Notes under the pieces: model-generated
What the model saw: the letters and a program-made list of their open reading frames with translations, nothing else
Database searches by the model: none
Told to the model about the DNA's origin: nothing
Translations under genes and position numbers: made by a program
Shown here: one piece after another, positions 11,433 through 22,655 of the stretch
Layout of the letters: each line of letters starts with the position of its first letter
Position numbering within the stretch: the stretch's first letter is position 1
Assembly (NCBI RefSeq): GCF_027943255.1
Contig: NC_072893.1
Coordinates: 121,519,784-121,583,783 of the forward strand
Reading direction: 5' to 3'
Length of the DNA: 64,000 nucleotides
Source: Anastrepha obliqua
Lineage: Eukaryota > Arthropoda > Insecta > Diptera > Tephritidae

Positions 11433-12335
11433 AAAGCATTTTTCTGGCGTTATGCAATTCATGATGACTTACGATTTATGATAACTTACTGACAGCCTTA
11501 CTGAACAGAAATGTTAGCACAGTTTGCCATTCTCAGCTGTCACTCCCATAATTATGGTAATATCGGTAGTTCCCATGCCGCTAAAAAAACACCCGATATA
11601 ATATGTACGCAAGTACGATGTAAGGACACGTCGACAGGATGTTTTATGAATAGAATTGACAAGCGAATTTAAAGCTGTTGCTTTTAAGTAGATGTGAACA
11701 CAAAAAGTATTGCATAATCCATGCAAATGTGCGACTGCAATGCGGTATAATGCCAGGCAGCAAATAATACTAGGCTATTACTCGGTACAAACATATGTAT
11801 GTATGTGTGTGTACGTGGTATAATATAATCATAGTATGAATTGAAATCGGTTGCAAAATTCTAAAGCAGTGCAAATACAATAAGTACGTAAATACTCGAA
11901 GAAAACAAAAGTTTAACAAAAAAATAAAAAACCATCGCCAACAGATATTGCCAAGTTTAAAGAAACTTACTTAGTTCATGAATATTCAAATAAAATTAGT
12001 TATCAAGTAAAAAAAAAAACGCAGAAATGGCATTGAGAAAAAACTTAGTACACCAAATTGTGCGCATATTACACTATATTTACACAAATGGCAGTCAGAC
12101 ATACTACTTATGTATACACCAACAACGCATCGATATGTAACTAGTTACAATAAATCGAAAGCAAACGTTAACGTTAATGACCCAGATTTTTTTTTTCTTT
12201 TTGGTTTTTGTTTTGGTTGCACTTACATTACTGTATGTAAGCACGCGCTCATTGGCCATAAGCGCGAAACTCAAACCAAAAATAGCCATTGAAGTGCAGT
12301 GTTTAGAGTGCCGCGGGGAAAGCGATAGTTAATTC
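11433..12335. other. Non-coding, nothing recognised
   Basis: AT-rich single-copy-looking sequence with a short TATG microsatellite near 11793-11806. No coding or transposon motif was found. Confidence 0.4.
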
Positions 12336-12615
12336 TCCAAAAACTCAATAAAAAAAACAAAAATATATATATAAAAAATAAATAAAAAAAAAACAAATAA
12401 AAAAAATTATAAAAGAAATTAAAAAAAAAATTAAAAAATAAATAAAAAAAAAAACAAATAAAAAAAATTATAAAAGAAATTAAAAAAAAAATTAAAAAAT
12501 AAAAAAAATAAAATAAAATAAAAAAATAAAATAAAATAAAAAAAAAAAACAAAATAAAATAAAATAAAATAAATTTAAATAATAAAATAAAATAAAAATT
12601 TAAATAAAAAAACTG
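12336..12615. repeat. A-rich low-complexity array
   Basis: Almost pure A/T. A unit of about 61 bp (AATAAAAAAAACAAATAAAA, TTATAAAAGAAATTAAAAAA) occurs twice in tandem (about 12377 and 12438) and then grades into AAAATAAAAT repeats. Confidence 0.75.
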
Positions 12616-12839
12616 TGTAATAATTTCGGCAGAAGAGCGCAGTGATGGGAATCTAATTAGTGAATAGCTTACCCTCTTGAATTGAGTTTAAAGAATAACG
12701 AAAATATGGGAAACCAGCAGTAACTCAACTTGCTTTGCTGTGCCACTGAAGAAGAAGTAGTTTTATGTGTTTAAATGAATAACTTTCTATTCATTCTAAC
12801 TTTTTTGAACATACTTAATTCTCTATTGACTCTCTCCTT

Positions 12840-13015
12840 GAAGGATATTCCTGACAGAAGGCTGAACGGCTTGCTAAAGCTCGCTAAAATGTGCATCACG
12901 AATTGCATAAAATAATAATTTGGCTCCATACACAGAGCATTGGTAACACTAAGTACCCAAGAGGCCTAAGTGCGATTTTTGTACAGATTAGCCATCACTA
13001 ACCTAACCTAACTTA
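12840..13015 (+). pseudogene. Possible LINE 3' tail
   Basis: GGTAACACTAAGTACCCAAG, then GATTTTTGTACAGATTAGCC and ACTAACCTAACCTAACTT look like the end of a non-LTR element that finishes in CTAACCTAAC repeats. A related end lies in reverse at 31110-31200 (GGTAACACTTGTGG on the minus strand). No domain is visible, so the call is tentative. Confidence 0.3.
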
Positions 13016-13061
13016 ATTCTCTATATGACACACTGTGTAATATGAACATGCATACATGGTA

Positions 13062-13206
13062 CAAGGTGGCGCAAAATTAATAACACAAGTTTGTTTTGAA
13101 TAACTTTTTTACTAAATAATAGCAATGTCAAATATGATTTACGTAAGGCGCCATTTGCCAAAAATTATAGATCCTCCGATAGGGTGATTAATTTTGCGCC
13201 ACCTTA
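13062..13206. mobile_element. Tc1/mariner-type MITE (AAGGTGGCGC ends)
   Basis: The unit starts CAAGGTGGCGCAAAATTAAT and ends ATTAATTTTGCGCCACCTTA, giving near-perfect inverted repeats of about 22 bp. A TA flanks each end (13060-13061, 13207-13208). It is 145 bp and non-coding. Confidence 0.75.
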
Positions 13207-13269
13207 TAACCTAGGATGCTCAGAAAAATATTTTTTCTTCATGATTTTCTGATTGAAAAATATTTTATC

Positions 13270-14580
13270 CCCTAAATTTATTCGATGGACAAAAAAATTA
13301 GACTTCTATTTTTTATTTTTTTTTTTACCCGTGTCGTGAACTCTTCGAAATTGCCACTGGATTCCCACGCGAAAAATGCATATATATAAAAAAATATTAT
13401 TTACAACTTATATATACTTTTAAAATTTTTTTGTTTTTGTTAATTTTTAATATTATAGTTTTTTTAATTATTAAAATTAAATATTTTTTTAATTTTTAAA
13501 TTAATATTTATTTTTTTTTTAATTTTCAAAATTATATATTTTTTTTAATTATAATTTTTTTTAGTTTTTAAATATAAATATACAATAATAATATATTATT
13601 TTTTTTTGTTTTTGTTACTTTTTAATATTATAATTTTTTTAACTATTAAAATTATATTTTTTTTAATTATAATTTTTTTAATTTTTTTAATATAAATCAG
13701 CAATATTTAAAAAAAATTATTTACATTCTTGTTCATTTTTAATATCATAATTTTTTTTTTAATTTTTAATTATTAAAATAATATACATATACATATATAT
13801 CTTAATGTCTAAAATTGTATTTCATTTTTTTTATTTTAAAAATGATATTTTTTTTAGTTTTTAAATATATGTATATATACAATAATATATAAAAAATATT
13901 ATTTACATTTGCATGTTTTTTTTAATTTTTTTTTTTTTGTTAATTTTTAATATTATTATTTTTTAATTTTTAAAATTATATTTCTTTTTTAACACGTTCA
14001 CGCCGGCGTGTACCACCGGTGGCCCGCACAAGTCTGCTTCATGGGGCGGCGCGTACCACCGGTGGCCCGCACAAGATTGCATCATCTGGTAGCGCGTACC
14101 ACCAATGGTACTTTATTAGACGGTACCTATGAGATGAGATGCCCTAAACGACTACCCTTACGAACAAATTTCGTTTCATGACCTGCAATCGCTGCCGTCC
14201 GATAGAGCGAAAAGATGTAAACATTGCCGTCTGTGGGCGAAGACCATGAATAACAGCGCCGGCGTAAACGTGTTAATTCGCAAAATTATATTTTTTTTTA
14301 TTTTTAAATTTTTTTTAGTTTTTAAAACTATATTTTTTAAATTTTATATTATATTAAATATATTATATTATTAAAATTATATATATATTTTCTCATTTTT
14401 AAAATTATATTGTTGTTATTTTTTTATTTTAAGAATTATAACTTTTTTTACTTAAAAAAATTTTTTTTTATTAATTTTTAAAACTATATTTTTTTAATTA
14501 TATTTTTTTTAAGTATCAATTGCTTTTTTTACTTTTAACTCTTCTTTTTATTTTGCGGTTACTATAATTTTATTTTCAAT
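13270..14580. repeat. T-rich low-complexity region
   Basis: Long runs of AATTTTTTTAAT-like sequence on both sides of the TTAA-flanked MITE at 13993. It has no coding potential. Confidence 0.7.
13993..14272 (+). mobile_element. piggyBac-type MITE, family M2, copy 1
   Basis: Ends CACGTTCACGCCGGCG and CGCCGGCGTAAACGTG are inverted repeats, and each is flanked by TTAA (13989-13992, 14273-14276), the piggyBac target. The 280-bp body is GC-rich against its T-rich surroundings. A 51-bp segment with the palindromic CCACCGGTGG is tandemly duplicated inside it (GCGTGTACCACCGGTGGCCC and GCGCGTACCACCGGTGGCCC). A second, inverted copy lies at 31264. Confidence 0.85.
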
Positions 14581-15154
14581 GAAGCTAATGCCATTTGGCA
14601 TTGATATACGTGGAGCCAAACCCTATGCTTTCAAGGAAACGACCAAAAAATGTCGTACATAATTTTGTAGGTTAGGTTAGGCAGGGGTTAGGATTAAGTC
14701 GAAATTATTATTAAAATAAACATACGTATATATATAAATGCATCAAGTTGACGACCGGGCATACGAAAAAATCTCTTGAGGAGCATTCCCATTCAACAAA
14801 TATTTCTATCATTCCAATATCTTACATTCACCATTTAAATTGTATTGTACGCAATTTTTCGTCATTGGTGACTCAAATATATATTTTTTTAATTTAACCG
14901 TTACAAATATTTTTACTTAGTTCCCAAAAAATTTTCATAAACGTATTTTTTTTTTAAGACACATTCACAGTTCTAATTTTATGCATATGTATAAAAAACC
15001 TTTAATATTACCGTTGCAATAATTTTTTATTTATTTCCTTCACTCTTCTAATTTTATGTATTTTCTCAACGAAAGCCTCCGATGCTAGCGCTGCACTACT
15101 TTTAGTCTGTATAATAATTTTATTGTTATGTAAACCTTTATAAAATAAAATAAA
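14581..15154. other. Non-coding, nothing recognised
   Basis: AT-rich; a GGTTAGGTTAGG motif at about 14671 may be the tail of a further LINE relic. No gene was seen. Confidence 0.4.
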
Positions 15155-16785
15155 TCTATATATATAAAAATGAATTGCTGTTCGTTAGTCTCGCTAAAAC
15201 TCGAGAACGGCTGAACGGATTTATCTTATCTTGGTCTTGAATTATTCGTGGAGGTCTAGGGAAGGTTTAAAAGGTGAGAAAAATTCGAATAAAGATATAG
15301 GTCAAAACGTGGACCCGGGTAACCTTCGGACGTGTATGTACAATATGGGTATCAAATGGAAGCTGTTGGTGAATGCTTTAGTTCAGAGTATTTTTCATGC
15401 CGCTCCGTGACTAGGGTCTCGAGGTAGAGACCAAAACGTGGACCCTAGAATATGTTTGTACAATATGGATATCAAATTGAAGCTGTTGGTGAATGCTTTA
15501 GTACAGAGTATTTTTCATGCCGCTCCGTGACTGGGGTCTCGAGATATAGGTCAAAACGTGGACCCGGGTAACCTTTGGTTGTGTATGTACAATATGGGTA
15601 TCAAATGAAAGCTGTTGATAAGTGCTTTAATACGGGGTAATTTTCATACCTATTGATGACTAGGGTCTCGAAATATATGCCAAAACGTGGCCCCGCCGTG
15701 TCTTTAAACCGAATTAAACCAAACTTACACACATTGTTAAGGAGGTATTGAAGATGGTTTCCGTATAGTTTGGATACCTATTGGCAGATAGGGTCTCGAG
15801 ATATAGGTCAGAACGTGGACCCGGGTAACCTTCGGATGTGTATGTACAATATGGGTATCAAATGGAAGCTGTTGGTGAATGCTTTGGTTCAGAGTATTTC
15901 CATCCGCTCCGTGACTAGGGTCTCGAGATAGAGACCAAAACGTGGACTCTAGAATGTGTTTGTACAATATGGATATCAAATGAAAGCTGTTGATAAGTGC
16001 TTTAATACGGGGTAATTTTCATACCTATTGATGACTAGGGTCTCGAAATATATGCCAAAACGTGGACCCGCCGTGTCTTTGCACCGAATTAAACCAAACT
16101 TACGCACATTGTTAAGTAAGTATTGAAAATGGGTTTCGTAAAGTTTGGTTGTAATTCGGAGCACTGGCAACGGATACAGCGTTCTTTTGATCCAGCCATA
16201 ATGTCGCTTACTTTTTTAACGCTTGGGGCGGAACTGAACTGTCAAATTGACAGTGTGAGTTACAATGTGTCAATATTTCTTTCTGATTTGGATGCCATAA
16301 GGAAAAAACGTAAGTACAATATGTAAAAATTGTTTGTGAATTTTTTTGGAGTGGATTTTGGAACAGTGATTAACTTCTTACGAAATTTGAGAATTTAGTG
16401 TAAAATCCGAATGAAATTATGTGTGAATGAAATTTTTTTCGTTTTTTTTTTAAATATAAATGGATAATGGTTAAAAAAGCTCCAATGCTTAATAAAACAT
16501 ATAAATTGAAACGAGAAATTCATGGATGATCAGGAAAAAAGACGATTGTTTCTTAGTTATTCATATGCGTTGATTTGAAATTTAAAAACCATCTTCTTTT
16601 TTCCTGATTTTCAATTTATATTTTATATTTACTCAAAAACAAAAAGAAAAACAAAAAATATTGTTTATGCCAAAGCGCTTGATTAAAGAATAAAGAAATA
16701 AATAATATGAAAACCATATATTTTCTGTTCTAAACCATATCTATTCTATTTTAGTGTGCCCAGCGAAGGGGGCCGGGTTTGCTAG
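15155..16785 (+). mobile_element. Non-autonomous Helitron with internal tandem array
   Basis: It starts TCTATATATATAAAAATGAA, then GTTCGTTAGTCTCGCTAAAA..ACGGCTGAACGGATTT, a common Helitron 5' end. It ends CAGCGAAGGGGGCCGGGTTTGCTAG, a GC-rich short hairpin followed by CTAG. The flanks are A (15154) and T (16786), the expected A|T target, with no duplication. The 1631-bp element has no helicase. The middle carries seven units of about 125 bp and then a unique 3' half shared, inverted, with 61058-62568. Confidence 0.85.
15290..16090 (+). repeat. Tandem array of about 125-bp units inside Helitron
   Basis: Seven units are marked by TCAAAACGTGGACCCGGGTA or close variants at about 15301, 15430, 15550, 15674, 15806, 15934 and 16053. 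Each is followed by TGTACAATATGGGTATCAAA and GACTAGGGTCTCGA. At least three subtypes alternate. Confidence 0.9.
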
Positions 16786-19700
16786 TAAATATATAAAAAT
16801 TTTTTGAAGATTAAATTTAGATTAATTTTTATTTATTTGCCAACATTTTATATTAAAATACTTATCTTTAAAAATGCCCCCTAATTAATCCATTTTTATG
16901 TATTTCCTCAACACTATTAACAAATTTTTCAATTTTACCGTTATTTTAATTTTTATTTATGTATTTCCAAAACTGTTTGTATAAAAATATTTCGATCCTT
17001 AAAACATCCACTATACACTATCCTATTTTTATGTATTTACTTAAAATTAGCGACGTAAAAAGAAATTATTATTGTTAAATTATTAATTTTTAAACATTTT
17101 ATATAAAAACACTTCTATCATTCCCCATTCAAGACGTTTTCAAAAAGTGAAAAGTACCGTTATATTAATTTATTTTTATTTATTTTCCAAAAATTTTGAT
17201 ATACAAATATTCTATCATCAAAATCTTTATCCATTCAAATTTTATGCATTTTTCCATTACTGGTCAATGAAATATTAATTTAGCTTTTCTGATTTTTGAA
17301 AAATACCGTTATCGTGATTGTTAACCGATTTCACCCATTCCATAACCACTCATCCAGCTAATACCAAAAAATTTTTATAAAAAATTTCGTCATAATATCT
17401 TCATTTTTATTTGAATGGGCGATGGGTATGCCAGATTTCAATAATTTTCAAAATCATGTTTAAGAAGAACAAAAGCAATGGTAGAGTTTGATAAAGAAGT
17501 TCCATAGATATCTGCAAATATTTCCTCGAAAGTGTGGGGTACCAAGCCCATTTACCCACATTTTTAAGTAAGCTTATTTACTTCTTTAATATCAACCCGT
17601 CGTCTACAAGACAATTAAACTAATTTGCATTAATAATAACTGGAATATTGTTCTTTCTTTTCAATTTGTTTTTGTTGTTTTTTAATCCATCCATATCTCT
17701 TTGAATATCTCAACTGAAAACTATATTTGTCGATATGTCAAAGGTTGAGGAAAACAATTAACTTTGACTTAGTTGAAATAATCGTAAAAATCCTCTTTCT
17801 CTTCTCACACCACCACGCCTTTTTTGGCTTGCGGCAAAGTGCGGTATGCGTATTCGTACATACATATGCACGTATGTATGTATACCGAATATGAATGAAA
17901 GTAGTAAACTTTTCAGTATCCCCATTACATAAGCAGTTTAGTTCATGCAATCACATATACAAACGCAAAGCGGAGAATAGAGGGGTGCCCAACGCTTGAC
18001 GCCAAGCGAAATAAGTTTGGTATGCAATTAAGTCCTCGCAGCGATTAAAAGTGTAGGCGGTTTAAATCCCAGCGGATTAGAAGGAAATGAATTTAAAAAC
18101 AAGTTAAATGATAAGTAAGCACAGCAAAGACATGCAAAAGGGAACATAACGATAACAGGGTGGTGCGTACAACTTCTTGATACGCAGATTTTTACAAAGA
18201 TATGCTCCGACATATGAAAGTATGATATTTGCATTAGGGTGAAACGAAATTTACGTGAAAGGAAGACGTATTTAAACGTACTCTTAGCCGAAAATATGTA
18301 GGTCCACATGTTATCTAAAAAAAAGAGTCCCAAAGAAACTATTAAAAGTTTGGTAGGTGAAATGGTTGAAGTTCTCGAAGTTAAAAACCAAAGTTAACCA
18401 AAAGTTAAGAGGCTAAAAGTTAAAAAGCCTGTGGATTGTTTACAAATTTTGCATTGAAAATCTTTATTTTCTCCTATAAATCAAACTGATATGAATTCGG
18501 CGTTATATTATAGAATGTGTTTTTAACGTTCGATTTGACTAAGTTAATTAGGTTCTAGTACGACTAACACTTCTAGCACATAATTTTCTGTTTGGCCAGT
18601 AGAGTTCAGTTAACTCCTTTCTAAAAGAGAATTTACGAGCTTTAATAAAACCATTGATTAAAAATTTCGCCATTTGAAAGCGATATTTAACTATAGTTCA
18701 CCGTAAACTGCAGTTAAGGCTCGATGTAAATAGGCCATAAAGATTATACACGTTCGAAAAAGTCAAATAGTCGAAATTGTCCATAAATACAAATGTCATA
18801 AATAAATAAATAAAAATAATTTTTGTAGTCATTTTCCATTCAATTGAGTATTTGTTTTTTTTTCGCAAAACTGTGTATATAAAATATTTCATAAACGCGT
18901 TGAGAATTGAGCCGCGAAAAAAATAATAAGCAAATAGCCTGATTTTTGAAATCAATCTATTTCTTTGTTAATAATAGCCAAGTAAATCTTTGGAACATCC
19001 AGACGAAGTATTTCATTGTCATAAAAGGCAAATAACGAAAAATTTGCTAATAATGTACGATTATAATAAATTACTGAAATGGTCAGCCATAAAGTAATAT
19101 AAAAATTGTTGAATTCATCTGTCAGAATTTACCTGCTCAAAGTTGCACTTAGATTAAATAACACACGGTGGAGAGATTTCAGAAAGTGTGGCCACCATAA
19201 GACCGTTAACCGGCTCTCAGCGATTTTGAAGGAATAGCTGATTTGCTGACGTAACAGGGGTTTGTTTACAATAGAAGGCAGCAAAAATCTCAATTGGTGA
19301 TATATGAAAAAATCAACGCAGCTACTGCTCATGTTACTTCATTGCCGTCTGAACTAACCTCACTTTACACAATTTTTATTCATTTCATTTGCCTCTCTGT
19401 ATTTTTCACAAATTCCCTATGACGTAACAGCCGAAGTTAATGTAACAATTTTGCCCCGGATGGCCATACAACCATTCGTGTTTTCTTTTCTCGCAATCAT
19501 GCCGCATTTATTCCACCCTGTGTCAGAGCTGTCAAATTTTCATTTTCTTTTATCAGCATGTTCAAAGGATAGCGTTTTATTTTCTCAAACTGTTGCACTC
19601 ACATCCACATAATGTTGCATATTTCATTTTAAAATAGAACAAAAAGAACCCAGGGTGTAGGAAATACTTTCATAGTGTCGGTGTATAGGGCAAATTCTTG

Positions 19701-22509
19701 TAGAGAAAATAAATTTTACGTTTTAATCGTTGCAGCTGACAACCTGTCAAAATCATGACACGTGACGCGTATTTTCATAATTGGAACAAAACTAGAATTC
19801 TTTATACATACATACATTGTACATATACATATAATATTATGTGAATGAATTTCTTTTTTCACTATGTATTGACAGCAATCCTAAAATTTACGCATGTAGC
19901 AGCGCAGCAAGGACAGCAACGCAAAAGTCGTCAGTCTGATAACGGAATAGTGTAAAAATCGCAATGATGCGGAGGAGTTTGAGCGAATGAGAGAACTCAG
20001 CGTCCAATAGAAAAACCAATTGCATTTTCACCAATTGCATTTTCATTGCATCGATTTACTCTCTTTCCTCTCTCTTTCTCACTCTTTTGTCGGATGCGTG
20101 CTCGCTCGCACTTTCATTCAAGCTACCATGACCTTTCGGTCAGCTGATAGTGCGCATTCGCTGCGAACACCCCCTTTGGCATTTGAATTTTTTATTTTTG
20201 CTGTTACTGATTTTGTTGCTATTGTTCTGGCAGCAGCGCTCCCCCACAACACTTTTGGTAATTTTTGTTACTGTTTTCACTAAAGTTCACTTGTACTTAT
20301 TTGTAAATTTATGTTGCGTATAAATACTCCCCCCTTTTTTGTTTTTTTTTCGGTTCAATTTTATTTCATTGAGTTTTGTAGCAAATTCGTTAACTAGTTT
20401 ATACTTTACGAGAAGTACGTTTGCTTGTAGTTTTGCGTTGTCAATATTGTTTTTCTCTTATATTAACGTACTTCCCAAGGGTCGTGTTGTTGTAAATGCC
20501 TGTAGGAATCACAACCCATATAGTAAGTATTATTGAGCATTAGGTTAATTGAATCTGAGTCAGCGCAATGGGTACTACTCTGTATTACAAAAATAAAAAT
20601 AAGAAAAACCAAAGTAACTACAAATACATAAAAACAAAAATATCAGACAGTCGATAACGCTATGTCATTACATTACAATTAATTGACATGAGTGGGTGGA
20701 TTGGAAAATTGGACGAATGTGTGTGTACGTATATGCATATAAGTAAGCGGGACTTAGCAAGGCAAGTAATTGGGGTAAATGTTAAAATAATATAAGGACG
20801 AGGGAAGCGCAAGATAAAGAAAACAAAATAGAAACGTACACTGATGAGAATATAGAGCAAATTACACGAAAGGGCAGTGATTATTCGATTTTGAAGAGTG
20901 TTCGGATGCACGAAACGGAACTCCTAGTACTTAGATTATATAAATATTCAATGGCAACTACACAAACAAGGTTCAAGCCCTTCTTGATGGTGGAAAAAAT
21001 ACCAATAAAATATTAGTCTGCCACATAAAGAGGCACTCAACCTACAAAAGGTACCAATCGAACACTCCCACCAATATTTACTGAACTGCGAGTCGCATTT
21101 GGTAGGAAATTGTGATAATAATCGCGACGCGACTTTAAGTGGCATCAATAAACATATCGATAATGTCAGGCGCTAGAGCGTACAAAGAGCGCTAGTAACT
21201 TGAATATTTAGGGTCATAACGGTATACAGTAAGACGGTTACTTTCGCACTTAATCCACTGTCAATTTGCAGGTCAACCTGTAAAAAGTGTTAAATATAAT
21301 TTTGCCTACTATTTCATTTTTTTTTTTTTTTCAATTTGAATTTTAAAATTAGAAGTAGTACACAAAAAATTTTGTATGGTATACATAATTTAATGTGAAC
21401 TTTACGCACAATATATTTAAAACAATGTTAATGTTTAAAACCAAGGAAAAAATTAAATAAAAACTCAAAATTAAAACTATGAGCTGCTCTATGGGTGTTA
21501 GAGAACAAAAATGGTATGGTTGGTGGTCAAACCAACGAATTTTAACAATAACTACTCCAACAAAACAATAGTCACTGCCAAAGAAGACACGTACTAAACA
21601 TCAAAATGTTGGTATGTGTATAGGCATAGAATCAGAAAATATTGAAATTCTTGCGTGGAGCGTGGAGAGAACATGAAAAAAGCAGAGGCGTAAAATTATG
21701 CGTACGAAGAGTTATACAAAAGAACAGAGAAAGTTAGAAAATTATTCAATGAAAAAAAATTTTAGAGTACGAAAAAAAGCAATACATGAGAACTTGCATA
21801 TTTAATATTCTTCAGGTCAGCTAAAAGAATATGTATATACATACAAACATGCATAAGAGCACGAATGCTAAAATTCAATGCCGTCAATCATTTAAGAACA
21901 TAACTAAAATCATTTTTTTTTATTTTTTAGTTATCAGCAACATTGGAAAAAACTTTTGTAAGTTATAAATAAGCACTCAAGAGTACACAAAATGGTTCCA
22001 AATAAACATAAATCAAATGTCAAGACATTGATTTTTCCACATCTACAGTTTTTGCGCTTCCGTTTACTGCTTTCGCTACAGCTAGCAGGCGGCACAATTC
22101 CCTGCAGCCAGTTAAGAGGAAGAATGAGCTATAATAAAAATGGAAAAATAAAAGCTAAGTTGAACAAATTGCAGTACAAGGTGGTCCATGAACCATGAGG
22201 TGGTCGCCGCTGTAGAAGGAAAAAGAAGGCACCTACACAAGAGGTTGCGCATGGCACCTCTTCGCCACAAGAGGTATTGTTGCATACATACACGCAAATG
22301 TAGCTATGTCTGTACTATGTGACAGTTATTTTGACAATCTTCCTCGCTACTAAACCATCCAACCAAAAACCACCCAACTATCTGACAGTATCCTACATGA
22401 CCCATGGAGCACAGCCAAAATCATTGATTATTCAAAAATGTAAAAAAAAACTTATGTGTGAGGGTATTATGTGTTATCTCGTACTATATATGTTTGTATA
22501 TACACTTAC
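16786..22509. other. Non-coding; probable intron sequence of shi
   Basis: No exon, RNA or clear transposon was found over 5.7 kb. The sequence is AT-rich with TATG microsatellites (about 17860, 19805 and 21838). Around 19940-20170 it is less AT-rich, with CTCTCTTTCTC runs and a short direct repeat (CACCAATTGCATTTTCA twice at 20023), as might be seen in a regulatory stretch. It lies downstream of the shi first coding exon on the minus strand. Confidence 0.4.
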
Positions 22510-22655
22510 TTGCCAACGAAATTCTCCAATACAGAACTCTTTCCGGCGGATTGACCGCCTACGACGGCAATCTGTGGCAGATCAAGCTGCATATGCACGC
22601 CCAATTGCGTGAATGCATCTTGAAGCTTATTTACAATCGGAATTAATTGTTCCAT
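22510..22655 (-). CDS. shi: Dynamin (shibire), first coding exon only
   Basis: Dynamin is the large GTPase that pinches endocytic vesicles off the plasma membrane. The minus strand from ATG at 22655 reads [20 protein letters not shown], then [20 protein letters not shown] and [17 protein letters not shown] is the dynamin P-loop (G1) that binds GTP. All 48 visible codons fit the start of the dynamin GTPase domain. The exon ends at 22510 in phase 2, followed by a good donor (GTAAGT, rc of 22504-22509). The next block (FLPRGSG..) was not found in 1-22500, so the rest of the gene lies in a very long intron's far side, probably outside the window. Upstream bases (AGCAGCAAAATG) suit a fly start. 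No promoter was located. The exon is too short to stand out as an open frame. Confidence 0.92.

Noticed and set aside
12271..12552. Phe-rich minus-strand frame
   Set aside because: Product of an A-rich low-complexity tract.
20020..20283. 87-codon plus frame in the CT-rich stretch
   Set aside because: Hydrophobic, AT-driven, no domain; more likely regulatory or intron sequence.
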